Below, one piece after another: positions 54,700-64,000 of a stretch of 64,000 nucleotides of DNA (its first letter is position 1; every line of letters begins with the position of its first letter). The notes under the pieces were generated by a model, which did no database searches, was not told where the DNA came from, and saw only the letters and a program-made list of their open reading frames with translations. Position numbers and translations under genes: made by a program. The stretch is from Sesamum alatum (Eukaryota; Streptophyta; Magnoliopsida; Lamiales; Pedaliaceae). The stretch is from the NCBI GenBank assembly GCA_034509735.1, contig JACGWO010000008.1, positions 12,721,864-12,785,863 of the forward strand. Reading direction: 5' to 3'.

Positions 54700-55340
54700 A
54701 CTGAAGTGCTATACTCTCACATGTATCATTAGATCTAAAGTAACCAATCGTTGCTTTTCAACACGTAGCACCATATAGTAGGCTTTGTTTACACTTCGTA
54801 GTGGATCCATAACCAAGATCTGGCTCTGAATGTTGTCATAGCTCTCATTCAATCCCATGAGGAACTGCACGAGCTGATTCGAGATAACTCCAACCGCTGC
54901 CTTCGCATAGCCATGGGCACAACCTCCACAAGTACAAGTTTGAACAGGTACAAGACATTCCAACTCTTCCACAACATCTTCAAATTAGTGAAATAAGCCA
55001 TAACAGTTTTGGTACCTTGTGATACTGAGGCTGTATCATTTTGCAATTGATATATCAACGGTCCGTTACCCTCGTACCTCTCCTCTAACTCAAGCCACAA
55101 ATGCCTCACAGATTTCACATATAGGAAAGCATTAGATATGTCTTTTCTAGTTGCATTTAAATCCATGAAGTTACCATCGAATCAACTCTGGTCCAGTATT
55201 CATATGAAGGATTGGTTATATCAGGCTTCACAAATCTACCATTGATAAATCCAAGTTTCACTCGTAGTGCTTAGTTCCCTGACCTACTCCATGCAAAATA
55301 GTTCGATCCATCAAATTGCCAACTAACAAGGATCATACCT
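54700..55340 (-). pseudogene. Copia gag
   Basis: Minus-strand frames include the gag start near 55310 (FAWSRS, then KLGFINGRF), 55166-54849 (ISNAFLYVKSVRHLWLELEERYEGNG, LIYQLQND) and 54972-54709 (VQFLMGLNESYDNIQSQILVMDPL), in the order of a copia gag. Frameshifts and stops interrupt it. 54056-54700 is poorly conserved gag/protease sequence. Confidence 0.75.
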
Positions 55341-55543
55341 GGATGATCCGAACCATGAATTTGCAAAAAAAAAAAAAAAAAAAAGAAAAAAGAATCTGTA
55401 TTTTGTTGTACTCTCGCATCAACTTCTGGATTCTGGGGCATCCTCGCATCAATCCACGCTCAAGTCCTTGTTTTGCCGTTGCAATCGTACTGTGGTTGTA
55501 GAAGGAATAAAAGACAGATGTATCCAGAGACCTTCAATAGAAA

Positions 55544-55555
55544 GCTCTAATACCA
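55544..55555 (-). other. Copia primer-binding site
   Basis: Minus strand TGGTATTAGAGC, one change from TGGTATCAGAGC, complementary to the 3' end of initiator tRNA-Met. It lies 2 nt from the 5' LTR. Confidence 0.85.
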
Positions 55556-55557
55556 TG

Positions 55558-55938
55558 TGAAAAAGCATATGCGCAAGTAATATAAAAGCACACATCAGGA
55601 ATCAAGCCCATGATTCTATAGTTTGGAGAGAAAAAGATATCTTTGATAATGTGGAGAATGAATCTCCAAGCTGCTTATATACATGCTGAAGAAATAATAT
55701 CTCTAACTAACTTCTAACTTCTAACTTCCTACCATGTGTCCGCCAGCTCATTGATAGCTGGCTCCATCTAGCTAAAAATGCTAACACCAAAGAAAGCGTG
55801 TAAGGCCTAACTAATAAAAACTAAAAGCAATTTTGTACATTTAAATTAGGCGGGCAACTTTTTCCTTCAGGATCTTCAACGACTGCAACTAACTTTTGAA
55901 GCTAACCCCTTTAGGCTGTAACTGCCATCTTGTTAGAA
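55558..55938 (-). repeat. 5' LTR of the copia element
   Basis: On the minus strand it ends GCTTTTTCA next to the primer-binding site. It carries a tandem CTTCTAACTTCTAACTTCC stretch (about 55699-55727) absent from the other LTR. Confidence 0.85.
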
Positions 55939-56237
55939 TAACTTGGAGGGGTTAAATGCAATTTATTCCTTAGCAAAACCTCCCCTCAACACCGGTTGTG
56001 TGGTACACGTGCTCCTCATGCAACTTTGCCAGATTTTAACAATAAAATTAATTTTGTATCTTAATTCTTGAGCAGCCTGATTTTGCTTGTTAAACATTAG
56101 TGTATGAAATTTGATAGGAAACAAATCAATGACTAGATTTCATTAGATTTGAATTGAAGGTTCAGACTCAACGTACAATTTAATGGTTAAGATTTCACTT
56201 AGTTTAAATTCACACTTCAGATTCAACATACAAATAC

Positions 56238-56290
<53 letters not shown>

Positions 56291-56320
56291 GATATGAATA
56301 AAATATTTAAATATATTTGA
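55939..56320. other. Spacer with (ATT)n microsatellite
   Basis: About eighteen TTA/ATT units at 56237-56290. No gene recognised. Confidence 0.5.
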
Positions 56321-57193
56321 TGTGAGCAAAAAAGTTTCTCATTGTGAAGGTCCAACTTGGGATCTTTGGGCTTGGTTTGTAAGCTTTGAAACGGAACGGT
56401 TAGCATTCCGACACCTAAGTTAGTATGAGAGTAAGAGAAAGTAATTGAACGTAACTAAAGAAAATTAAAAGGCATAATTTAGTAGTAGAATAAGAGCAAG
56501 CTACTGTGTATACGGTTTTCTCGTGTGTGATTGTAATTGAAAGGTTACCCTTGTTTGAACGAGGGGACTTGGTATTTATAGCCAACTTTTGCAACCGTTA
56601 GGAGGAGGTCGAGTCTCTATGGACTCGGGAGGGGGTCATCCACTAGTCACCTTAATCTCCCATTTCCCAGTGAGATAAAGCCTCCTTGCAGATAAATATT
56701 CCTCCAGTGGATAGGGTTATCATCCGGGATAAGGCTGTTTTTGTAGCAGATAAGAGCATCCCCACGTTTTTGGTGGGGCAGTTGAGCAGATGCCTTTGGC
56801 TAGAATTTCCTAGATTCCCAAAGGACCTAGTTGGTAGCATGGGGCTGAGGTGGCCGGGCATACTCATGCGACATGGGTGGTCCCTCCAATGTGGGCAGCC
56901 ACGGCTGCCAGCGAGGCACTGTGGGATCTTGCTAGCTTAGGATTTCGTACTGGCTTAAGGACTTCCCATTTTGCTGCCCGTTCCTTGGCCGAGGCCTCCC
57001 TGTTCCTTACCCCAGGCTACATAGGCCTCCCATAGGCTCCTTAGCCCCTTCACTGAACCTTTGTATTTTTCGAGGAACCATTAGTCCCCTTCACTCTAAT
57101 TGGTGGGAGAAAAATCTTGTAGTGTGAGGTGATGACCCTAACAAGGCGATCTCGAGGGGCTTGGGCCATGGCTCATCCCCCTATATCTTCACA
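56321..57193 (-). mobile_element. Ty3/gypsy-type LTR (solo or truncated)
   Basis: Read on the minus strand it starts TGTGAAGATATAGGGGG and ends GCTCACA (TG...CA). It has GGCTATAAATACC (about 56572) as a TATA box, followed downstream by the stock gypsy LTR phrase TCGGAATGCTAACCG near 56403. It is far more GC-rich than its surroundings. No internal coding follows on either side and no matching 5-bp TSD was seen. Confidence 0.65.
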
Positions 57194-57435
57194 GCTTGCC
57201 TCCTCCCCTCTCTTTCGATATATATATACACACAATAAATACATACGTATATCTATATATATAATTCTAAAATATATTTATAAACTTGAATAATATTGAC
57301 AAATCAGAACCATTTATCTACATGCGATGAAACCTAATGGCGTTTAAACAAGGGTAGAAATATTAATTCATAATTATAATAAAATAAAAATTAAAAATGG
57401 TGTGTGATGCACCTATCGCGTGGAGACGGTGTTTC
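57194..57435. other. Spacer before CACTA element
   Basis: Nothing recognised. Confidence 0.4.
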
Positions 57436-58313
57436 CACTACAAAAAAAAATTAATTTATTGTTAAGGATTTTGTAACAATCAAAAAAGAAATTGGAACGG
57501 CTTTCTAAATGTTGTAATGGTCTTTCCAATGGCAAATATTTCATTCTTATAACACGAGTTACAAAATAATTGTAACGACAACTAAAAAAGCCACTCCAAC
57601 TTGTCGTGGACCTTGTAACGGTATGAGAGACCGTTACAATGATTGATCAAATGCAGAAATTAATTTTGGAACTCATTTTGGAGCGGCCAGTGTTAATTAA
57701 TAAGATATGTAATTGGTGCGGCCTTTGTTACAAATGTGGTGACAATTTTATATTACAATTAGAGCGGCCGTTTCAGCACTTTTTATCACAGAGTGGGCTT
57801 CTTTTGTAACGGTTTTTGGAGTTTGTATTATGGATTTGTCCACAATTATAACGGTGTTTGTGACACAACTTGCGCATGTTTGTTGTGGTGTTGGAACAGT
57901 CTTTGGAACAATTTTTGTCCCTCTTTTTAGAGCGTTTATTTAAACGGTTCTGTACTAGCGCTTGTAACCTGTGTACATGCGGTCTTTGGAACGATTTTGG
58001 GGATGCTAAGTACATAGTTTGGAGTAGCTTTTGGAATTGTTCCCTGGTTGAGTGCTATTGAAATGTATTCATAGGACCCATGCAAAAGACGTTACAAATC
58101 AAATATATTTTTTAATAATTTAATTATTTTTATATCAGTATAATATTAATTTTTATAATTCGTTGTTGAATTTGTTGAACATGAAAACTTATAAAATATC
58201 TAGCAAGAAAAAAATAGTAACAATATAATTAACAATAATAAAATTGTATTTAAAAAATTATATTTAAAATATACATACAAATTTTAATAAAATAAAAATG
58301 ACAAAACCCGACC

Positions 58314-58680
58314 CTAATCTAGATTCAAATTGCGCTCCCCATCTTCTGCCTCGTCGTCGTGCGTCGGGGGATCAACTTGATCCTGGGAAGGTGGGGCCGA
58401 CGGAGGCTTGGACGAATTGTTTGTCAAACCCATTACAATCTCGTCGAGCCTCCTGACCTGATCATCAAGGTCTGGGCGTTGCTCTTGTGGTGGCTGGGGC
58501 GGTGGAGTAGTGGACGAGCTGGGTTGTGATGGACCAATAATTGTGTGGTGGGTCTCGAAGCCGAGACCAAACACATGACCCCTCTTTCGGTCGCCTGCAG
58601 CCGACAACCACAACTGCTGCTCGGTCATGGCCACCGAGGCTTGAGAGGACGCTGGAGTGTCTTGTTGATCATATGGTGGC
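58314..58680 (-). pseudogene. Transposase_24 (CACTA accessory protein), C-terminal exon
   Basis: The frame reads LWLSAAGDRKRGHVFGLGFETHHT, matching the conserved GGRKRGRVFGLG block near the end of plant Ptta/En/Spm-type proteins, then a Pro/Ser/Gln-rich linker and a short coiled region (LDDQVRRLDEIVMGL), ending in an acidic tail and stop at 58314. An in-frame stop sits upstream near 58690. Confidence 0.75.
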
Positions 58681-58799
58681 TGGGTTTGTTATTCCTCCAC
58701 TATCCTCTCGAATGCCTCCTGCCAACGGAATAGTTGATTAGTACAAAAGAAAAATCAAATTATAATATAAATTGAAAGCGCAAATGATAATCTACTTAC

Positions 58800-59260
58800 C
58801 TCCAAATACGTTGCCCTCGGGCCGCTCCATTGTCGTCTTCCTTCCTCTTGTAAACTCTGGAGAACAACTCCATCTGCTTGACTGGGAGTCTGAGTTGTGC
58901 CTCTTGTCAAAGACAAAATTTAAAATATAATAAACGCATAAAAATGAAAAAATGAAACAATGCAAATATACTTGCCATCTTTCGCTTGTGGTGGCCAATG
59001 GACGACGACCCCCCGCGGTAGACGATCGTTGCTGCATTCGGGTTGGCTGTCCGGTTGGCCTTATTCTTTGCCAACTGGGCCTGGAACTCTGGGCATGCCC
59101 AGTACTCCAGCAGTTGGCGCCAGATTTGATCGGCCATCCATAGTGGTCGTGACAGCTAAGCTTTGGCGTCTGCGAAGCACTTTTGCAAGAAGTGACTGAC
59201 CTACCACCTAAAAGACCTTGAACACCGATTCATCATTGCAGTCCCACCAGTAAGTAAGCT
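58800..59260 (-). pseudogene. Transposase_24, central exons
   Basis: 59137-58980 reads MADQIWRQLLEYW, then FQAQLAKNKANRTANPN and YRGGSSSIGHHKRKM, the diagnostic N-K-A-N-R and GGSxSxxxHKR block. A GTATATTT donor follows at about 58972. The next exon (about 58800-58930) is weakly conserved. Upstream (59140-59260) KCFADAK continues the domain with one stop near 59157. These proteins bind subterminal repeats in CACTA elements. Confidence 0.75.
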
Positions 59261-59339
59261 GCAGATTCACCAAGTCCAAAAGAATAAAAATTTGTAAGTT
59301 ATCGATAAAAGAATAAATGTTCAGATATGAAAACGCCAT

Positions 59340-59875
59340 TAGAAATCCTGATAAATCTTACCTTAAGATTATCTAACCAAAACAGCTGGTGCTTCTGATG
59401 GAATCTACTTTATGGATCCCCATGGATGAGGATAGTGGTTGTGCACCATAGCATTTATCGCAATGTGGAGATCCCAGTCCGACCTGAAAAAATAATAATA
59501 TATTAGAATTGAATAAATTAAATGACAATAATTTAATAAATTTTTGTACGTTACCTCGCATCGCGGAGACTGATGTAGTGACGTGTAGACGGTGGTGGCA
59601 CTGGAGGCACTCCTGCTGGTGGTGGTGGTGGTGGTAAATCCCATGCCGAGGAGGAGCCGTAGAATTGGCGCCCCCGCGGCCTGTGAATTGCCACCTGCGC
59701 AGTCGAAGACCCTGTTGTGGCCGGATCTACTAGTAGGGCCTGTGGCACTGGAGGCTCTGCTCTGGTGGTGCCTGGCCACGACCGCGGGCACGAGCACGAC
59801 CACAAGCACGTCCTGGAGGAAGCGAACGATCGATCGCCATGGATATATTATATTTATTAGACATTGATTAATCAA
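59340..59875 (-). pseudogene. Transposase_24, N-terminal exons
   Basis: 59805-59551 encodes a Pro/Arg-rich leader (PPPPPPAGVPPVPPPS, then ISLRDAR). A downstream exon (about 59345-59485) carries HNHYPHPWGS and, one frame over, HQLFWLDNLK, typical of the beginning of the Transposase_24 domain. A frameshift near 59410 separates them. Low-complexity N-termini are usual for this family. Confidence 0.55.
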
Positions 59876-59879
59876 AAAT

Positions 59880-60290
59880 TATTAAAATATATTAAATTAA
59901 TTGTATTATGTTATTGTCCTACGATATATTACTAAAATGTGTACTAAATCCCATAATTTTCCTAAAATTTTTATTATATTATATTATGTTTTCTAAAATT
60001 TGTACTATATTATATTTGCTTTTAATATATTATAATATATTGTAAATTTCATCATAATTATATATTATAATGTTTATAAAATCTATTACCATAATATTTT
60101 TCTGTATAATATATTAAAAATTATTATAAACTATTCAAAACTATATTATAATACTAAAATTGCTTTTAATATATTGTAAACTTAGATATTATATTATTTT
60201 TACTAAAATTTATACTAAATCCCAACAAGTTTCCTAGATCTTGTACTAAATTTTAACAATTTGTCTAATTTTTCTATTTTGATGAATGTT
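59880..60290. other. AT-rich intron or spacer within CACTA element
   Basis: Over 80% A+T by eye. No feature. Confidence 0.4.
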
Positions 60291-60960
60291 CACCAATTTC
60301 AATAAAATTTAATACATTACAGAAAAATAAAAAAATTACATAAATTTTCAGAAATTTACATAATTTGCAGAAATTTCATATATTTACAGAAAATTCCCTA
60401 AAATTAAAGAAAATTACATAAATTTACAAAGAATTACAAAATTTATAGAAATTCCAGAAATTTACAGAAATTTTCATAAAATTCGCATTAATTTACAAAA
60501 AAAATTGATAATTTCCAGAATATTTACATAAATTTACATAATTTACAGAATTTTACATAATTTACGAAAAAAATACAAAAATTTCCAGAACTTACATAAT
60601 TAAAATAAATTTACAAATTCCCTAAATTTACATAATTTAGAGAAAATTTACAGAAATTTACATAAATTATAGAAATTTACATAATTTGTAAAAAATTCAT
60701 AGAAAATTACAGAAAAACCCAATAAAACTACAAAAATTACAAATTACATTTACAGAAATTATATATTTTTACCGAAAATGTCAAGATTTTCTTTTCTGAT
60801 TTTCTTTTCCAGAAATTACAAGTTATAAAAGTTACAGAAAAATGAAATTCTGAAAAATTCCATACACATATTATAGAAATTTTACACAAATTCCATACAC
60901 ATTTACACATATTTACAGAAAATCTATACAATATATTACACATATTTATAGAAATATAAG
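60291..60960. repeat. Degenerate short tandem repeat, TTTACAGAAA/TTACATAA type
   Basis: About 660 bp composed almost only of variants of ATTTACAGAAATTTACATAA, at irregular 9-20 base spacing. It has the look of an expanded and decayed minisatellite. It ends beside the solo LTR. Confidence 0.7.
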
Positions 60961-60984
60961 AAAAAAAAAAAGTTGTAGAATTGA

Positions 60985-63016
60985 TGTAGCACCCACTAAC
61001 GGCACTACGACTATATCTCTCCTAAATATCACACTTAATGTAATTCTGTTTATATATGTAATTATGCACATAATCCAATTCCTGCTGAGCATAAATACAC
61101 GTAGTCTCATTATCACAACAAGTATATCTATTATCTCATCCACAAGATCATATATATATATATATCAAGTACGTCAAAAATAGAACTGTTATAAGTAGTT
61201 CACTTGCTATTCTCTCTTTTAATCCAAAATGAGACTTCTATTTCTATTTACGATGAGGAGAAAACTACATACTGGCTTGAACTGACTGGAGTGCAAAATG
61301 CGGACCTAGCTATCATGAGTAGGCACATCAAAATCTACACCTGAAAAATGTTAGTAGAGGAATGAGCCTGCAACTCACTAAGTAAATAACCGGCACCAAC
61401 TATACACGCACCTCAAATATATTAGCAAGACAAAAACAAACAATGTATATAAAATATAATCAATTTAATCAAGCACATTTCATTTTATTTCTCCACGTAG
61501 TCATCTCATAACTAGACAAACAATCAAACTTGTCTTTCCTTAGTTGGCTTGCCAGAAAGGTAATATAGTGTTTTTCTCTACCAACTCAACCTCACTATTC
61601 ATTACATACATATACATGAATCTGCTTGACATGCCACACAGACTCGTCAATCTCATTTTCGCATCATGCTCTTTCATTTTGCATCAAAAGCTCTTTTCAC
61701 ATCGCATTATAGCTCTTTCATATCGCATCATAGCTCTTTTGCCACATAGGTTTTTCAACAACATCAAGGGGTATTCATATCATAATTACATTCAATTTTC
61801 ATCACTCCCTCGATTCCACATATCACCGTTCTTGTAAGCCAAATAGTCAAGTAAAGCCCATACCAGCACATTATCATTTGCAAGCACTAAAAATACATCA
61901 TTCAACAAATAGAACATTTCAATACGTTTCTTCATTTCACGTTCACAGCATTAATCATTCAAATCAAATGATCAATAACTCATAGAATTCAAAATAGATT
62001 AATTCTAGCACGAATCATATACTTACATAAAGGTAGTATCACAAAACAAGAACACATATATAGATAGTACTAATTATTTACTTAGATAACGCTAATATGG
62101 AAAAGGAACATATATAGACAGCACTAATTATTTACTTACCTCGATCTTATACAGATTTAGTTAGTAAATATGAAATCGTTCGATCCTCTACTCTATCCCC
62201 GTGTCCTATCATAAGGTATAATGCTTATAATTAATATCTATAATGTCAATTTCTAAATAAAATATTAAATAGTATTTATATATATTTTTCATCAATCTCT
62301 TATTATTTCATTAAAACCCTCATCCTATTATAACTACCATTCTGAATAACCATTTTGGATTTAATTATCTCAAAACATACTCATTTTTAGTAAATATAAT
62401 ATTTTCAAATATAATTCTATAATATTTCTCAAATATAATTTTCAACGCGATTAACTAAGCCAATCAATTATAGAAATTATTAAATCTAGTAAATTAAGCA
62501 GTTTAAGCCATTAATTATGACACCCCTAATTCAATTGAGACATTTAACCAATCACTAATTATAAATACTCAAATTCATAAAATTTCCCGTTAAACACTAA
62601 ATCGAATAGTATAAATAATATTTAATAAATACACTTATTAAATAATATAATTATATAAATTAAAACTAATTAAAATAAAATAATTACTTACCTATTTTTT
62701 TTTGCGGAAGAAGTGTGTGTGTTTAATGTGGGGTGTGTGCGTGTTTATAATAAAGAAACAGATGGGTGCGGCGGCACCCATCTTTATCCCTCCTTTTTCT
62801 ATTTTTTTTAATAAATTTTTTTAAAATACCCATTACGTTCTTAATTTTCTTAATTAATATAATTTGCTCCCAAATATTATATAAAGCTCCAATTCACTCC
62901 ATTCAAATCTTAATATGATTAAAATTTAATCTATAATATATCTACTAATTAACTAAAGTTTTTAAATAATTATTAATTAATTTCATAATTATGTATAAAA
63001 ATTTCTTGGCGTCACA
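60985..63016 (-). mobile_element. Solo LTR, Ty3/gypsy type, 2.0 kb
   Basis: On the minus strand it starts TGTGACGCCAAG and ends GGGTGCTACA (TG...CA). The exact 5-bp ATTGA lies on both sides (60980-60984 and 63017-63021). No coding inside. The GTGACGCC start and length recall chromovirus (Tekay/Del-type) LTRs. A solo LTR with TSD results from recombination between the two LTRs of a former full element. Confidence 0.85.
62761..62785. other. Perfect stem-loop inside the solo LTR
   Basis: AGATGGGTGC and GCACCCATCT flank a short GGCG loop. On either strand it is followed by a T- or A-rich stretch. It may sit near the transcript end within the LTR. Confidence 0.5.
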
Positions 63017-63021
63017 ATTGA

Positions 63022-63290
63022 CCTGCTATTTTTTTAGGGAGAGAGGTGACGGCGAGTGGTGGAGGCAGTGGTGATGGCAAGTGGTGACGAAGAGGAATGC
63101 TTTGAAAAGGGGTTGGAGTTTTGAGAGAGATAAAGGGAGAGGGAAGACGAGACGGGGGTTTTGGTGGAGGCCATGGTGATGGTGGCGGCTGGTGACGACA
63201 TGAGAGGGGGAGGTGGTGGATTTTCTAAGAGAATAGAGGAGAGACGAAGAGAGTGAGAATGAGAGAGGCATCTGATTTTCTGCCTAAGTG
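63022..63290 (-). other. Purine-rich segment between solo LTR and CACTA end
   Basis: Bases 63040-63260 are rich in GGTGG/GAGAG on the plus strand. The minus strand has an 86-codon Ser/Pro/Thr-rich frame from 63294 that ends at the solo LTR. It could be the first exon or leader of the Transposase_24 gene cut by the LTR insertion; no family similarity. Confidence 0.3.
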
Positions 63291-63606
63291 TCAACGATAT
63301 ACCAACATTTGGAACAATCGTTGACTTAAAAAGCCATTAAAATAATTACAAATGACGTCGTATCCATTGCAAAACGATGACGTTCTGATGCAATAGGACG
63401 TCATATGAACATGTGCCTAAATTCTGACCCTTCATATAGCCGTTCCAAAGGGAGTTAGAAAAGAATACCCGTGTAAAAGGCTGCTCCAAAGAGAGCTACA
63501 CAACATGTGTATGTAGCTTTTATTGATAGACCGTTTATAAAGCCGTTATGAATGACATAACAAACAAAAAGTTTTTCAAACAATCATTAAAAATAAATAA
63601 AAACCC

Positions 63607-63880
63607 ATACTGAACATGTTAATGTTAAATAAACATATATAATGTGTGGAATAACACAATTGAAAACATACATTTTGAAGTGAGATTGATATATGGTTAC
63701 AATATGAATTAAATTTGTATATTCAATATTGTTAGTATTAAACTGATCAAACTATTATTATACATTATTGTACTGCATCACTTAATTAGACCGTCAAAAA
63801 TTAGATTGGACAGTTAGATAAGATCAAACCGCCAAAAAGAATACATTTTATGAAGTTTGGACTAATTTGGTACACGGATG
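63607..63880. other. Spacer, no gene
   Basis: Nothing recognised. Confidence 0.4.
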
Positions 63881-63889
63881 TCGAGATAT

Positions 63890-64000
63890 CATATCCCTGT
63901 ACATTGTAGTCCATTTTTTTTTTTAAGAATCAAATAAAAATAATTCAGTGCATAAGGGCATTTTGGTCAGTTCAGCCATAAAAATTGATGGAAATGGGTT
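63890..64000 (-). mobile_element. Family A miniature element, inverted, cut by window edge
   Basis: GCATAAGGGCATTTTGGTCAG followed by TTCAGCCATAAAAATTGATGG is the reverse complement of the middle of 9239-9666. It continues past the window end. Confidence 0.6.

Larger units (their letters stand above)
50295..55938 (-). mobile_element. Ty1/copia retrotransposon, complete with both LTRs, decayed
   Basis: Direct repeats 50295-50660 (3' LTR) and 55558-55938 (5' LTR) share GATTCTATAGTTTGGAGAG, GCCAGCTCATTGATAGCTGG, AAGAAAGCGTGTAAGGCC and TTAGGCGGGCAACTT. A primer-binding site TGGTATTAGAGC lies 2 nt inside the 5' LTR and a short purine tract precedes the 3' LTR. Gag, integrase, RT and RNase H follow copia order on the minus strand. 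Many stops. The LTRs differ by numerous substitutions and a small indel, so the insertion is old. No clear 5-bp TSD was seen. Confidence 0.9.
57436..63606 (-). mobile_element. Defective CACTA element interrupted by a solo LTR
   Basis: The left end CACTACAAAAAAAAATTAAT is at 57436. Next, about 57450-58090 carries dozens of subterminal units TTTGTAACGG, TTGGAACGG or AGCGGCC. Inverted versions (CCGTTCCAAA, GGCTGCTCCAAAG, GCCGTTATG) recur at 63290-63600, where the right terminus is eroded. A Transposase_24 pseudogene lies inside on the minus strand. The Transposase_21-type catalytic gene is absent, so the element was non-autonomous. The right boundary is approximate. Confidence 0.75.

Noticed and set aside
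56143..56406. 87-codon frame with a poly-Asn run
   Set aside because: The run is the (ATT)n microsatellite translated; flanks belong to an LTR.
56321..57193. GC-rich block as a protein-coding gene (frames of 61-84 codons on both strands)
   Set aside because: The sequence has LTR hallmarks (TG...CA, TATA box, GTGCTAACC-type phrase) and no family similarity in any frame.

Overview
This is a window of nuclear DNA from a flowering plant, most likely a eudicot; I cannot name the species. The evidence is a plant-type MIR166 precursor, three GT-AG-bounded exons of a plant leucine-rich-repeat gene, very AT-rich intergenic DNA, and almost every class of plant transposable element. Nothing is organised like an operon. 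Apart from MIR166 and the broken LRR gene, all coding potential I can support belongs to decayed transposons.

Layout. 1-3000: CACTA transposase gene (minus strand) whose catalytic core is deleted. 3376-4844: three exons of an LRR/RNI-like gene, truncated at both ends. 6690-8142: a CACTA-type terminus abutting a ~1 kb inverted repeat built around a 181-bp tandem repeat. 8473-9011: hAT/ZMYM-like transposase fragment. 9200-15230: non-autonomous Mutator-type (MULE) miniature elements and two head-to-tail Helitron-like copies. 16700-17250: MIR166 and its promoter side, minus strand. 17650-19090: an old CACTA miniature element split by about 1 kb. 19340-24560: a LINE with ORF1 and ORF2. 25520-29445: 5' part of a Ty3/gypsy element. 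31025-36895: a MULE of about 5.4 kb with long TIRs, inserted inside an older MULE miniature element. 37000-49500: a dense bed of CACTA and MULE miniature elements, including a 1.5-kb foldback element. 50295-55938: a complete but decayed Ty1/copia element with both LTRs (minus strand). 56321-57193: a gypsy-type LTR. 57436 to about 63606: a defective CACTA element with a Transposase_24 pseudogene, interrupted by a 2.0-kb solo LTR.

The best-supported results are the MIR166 locus, with an exact mature/star duplex and an overlapping short ORF, and a set of element boundaries fixed by exact or near-exact target-site duplications (TSDs): 9 bp (9-10) for the MULE at 31396-36827, 9 bp for the foldback at 47303-48842, 8-11 bp for about ten miniature elements, 3 bp for three CACTA miniature elements, and 5 bp for the solo LTR. 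These give a readable insertion order at several places (MULE inside MITE, MULE-MITE inside CACTA-MITE, solo LTR inside CACTA). I did not find a previously undescribed protein system. The oddest structures are the foldback element with a GC-rich core, the large inverted repeat, and an organelle-like block inside the copia integrase region.
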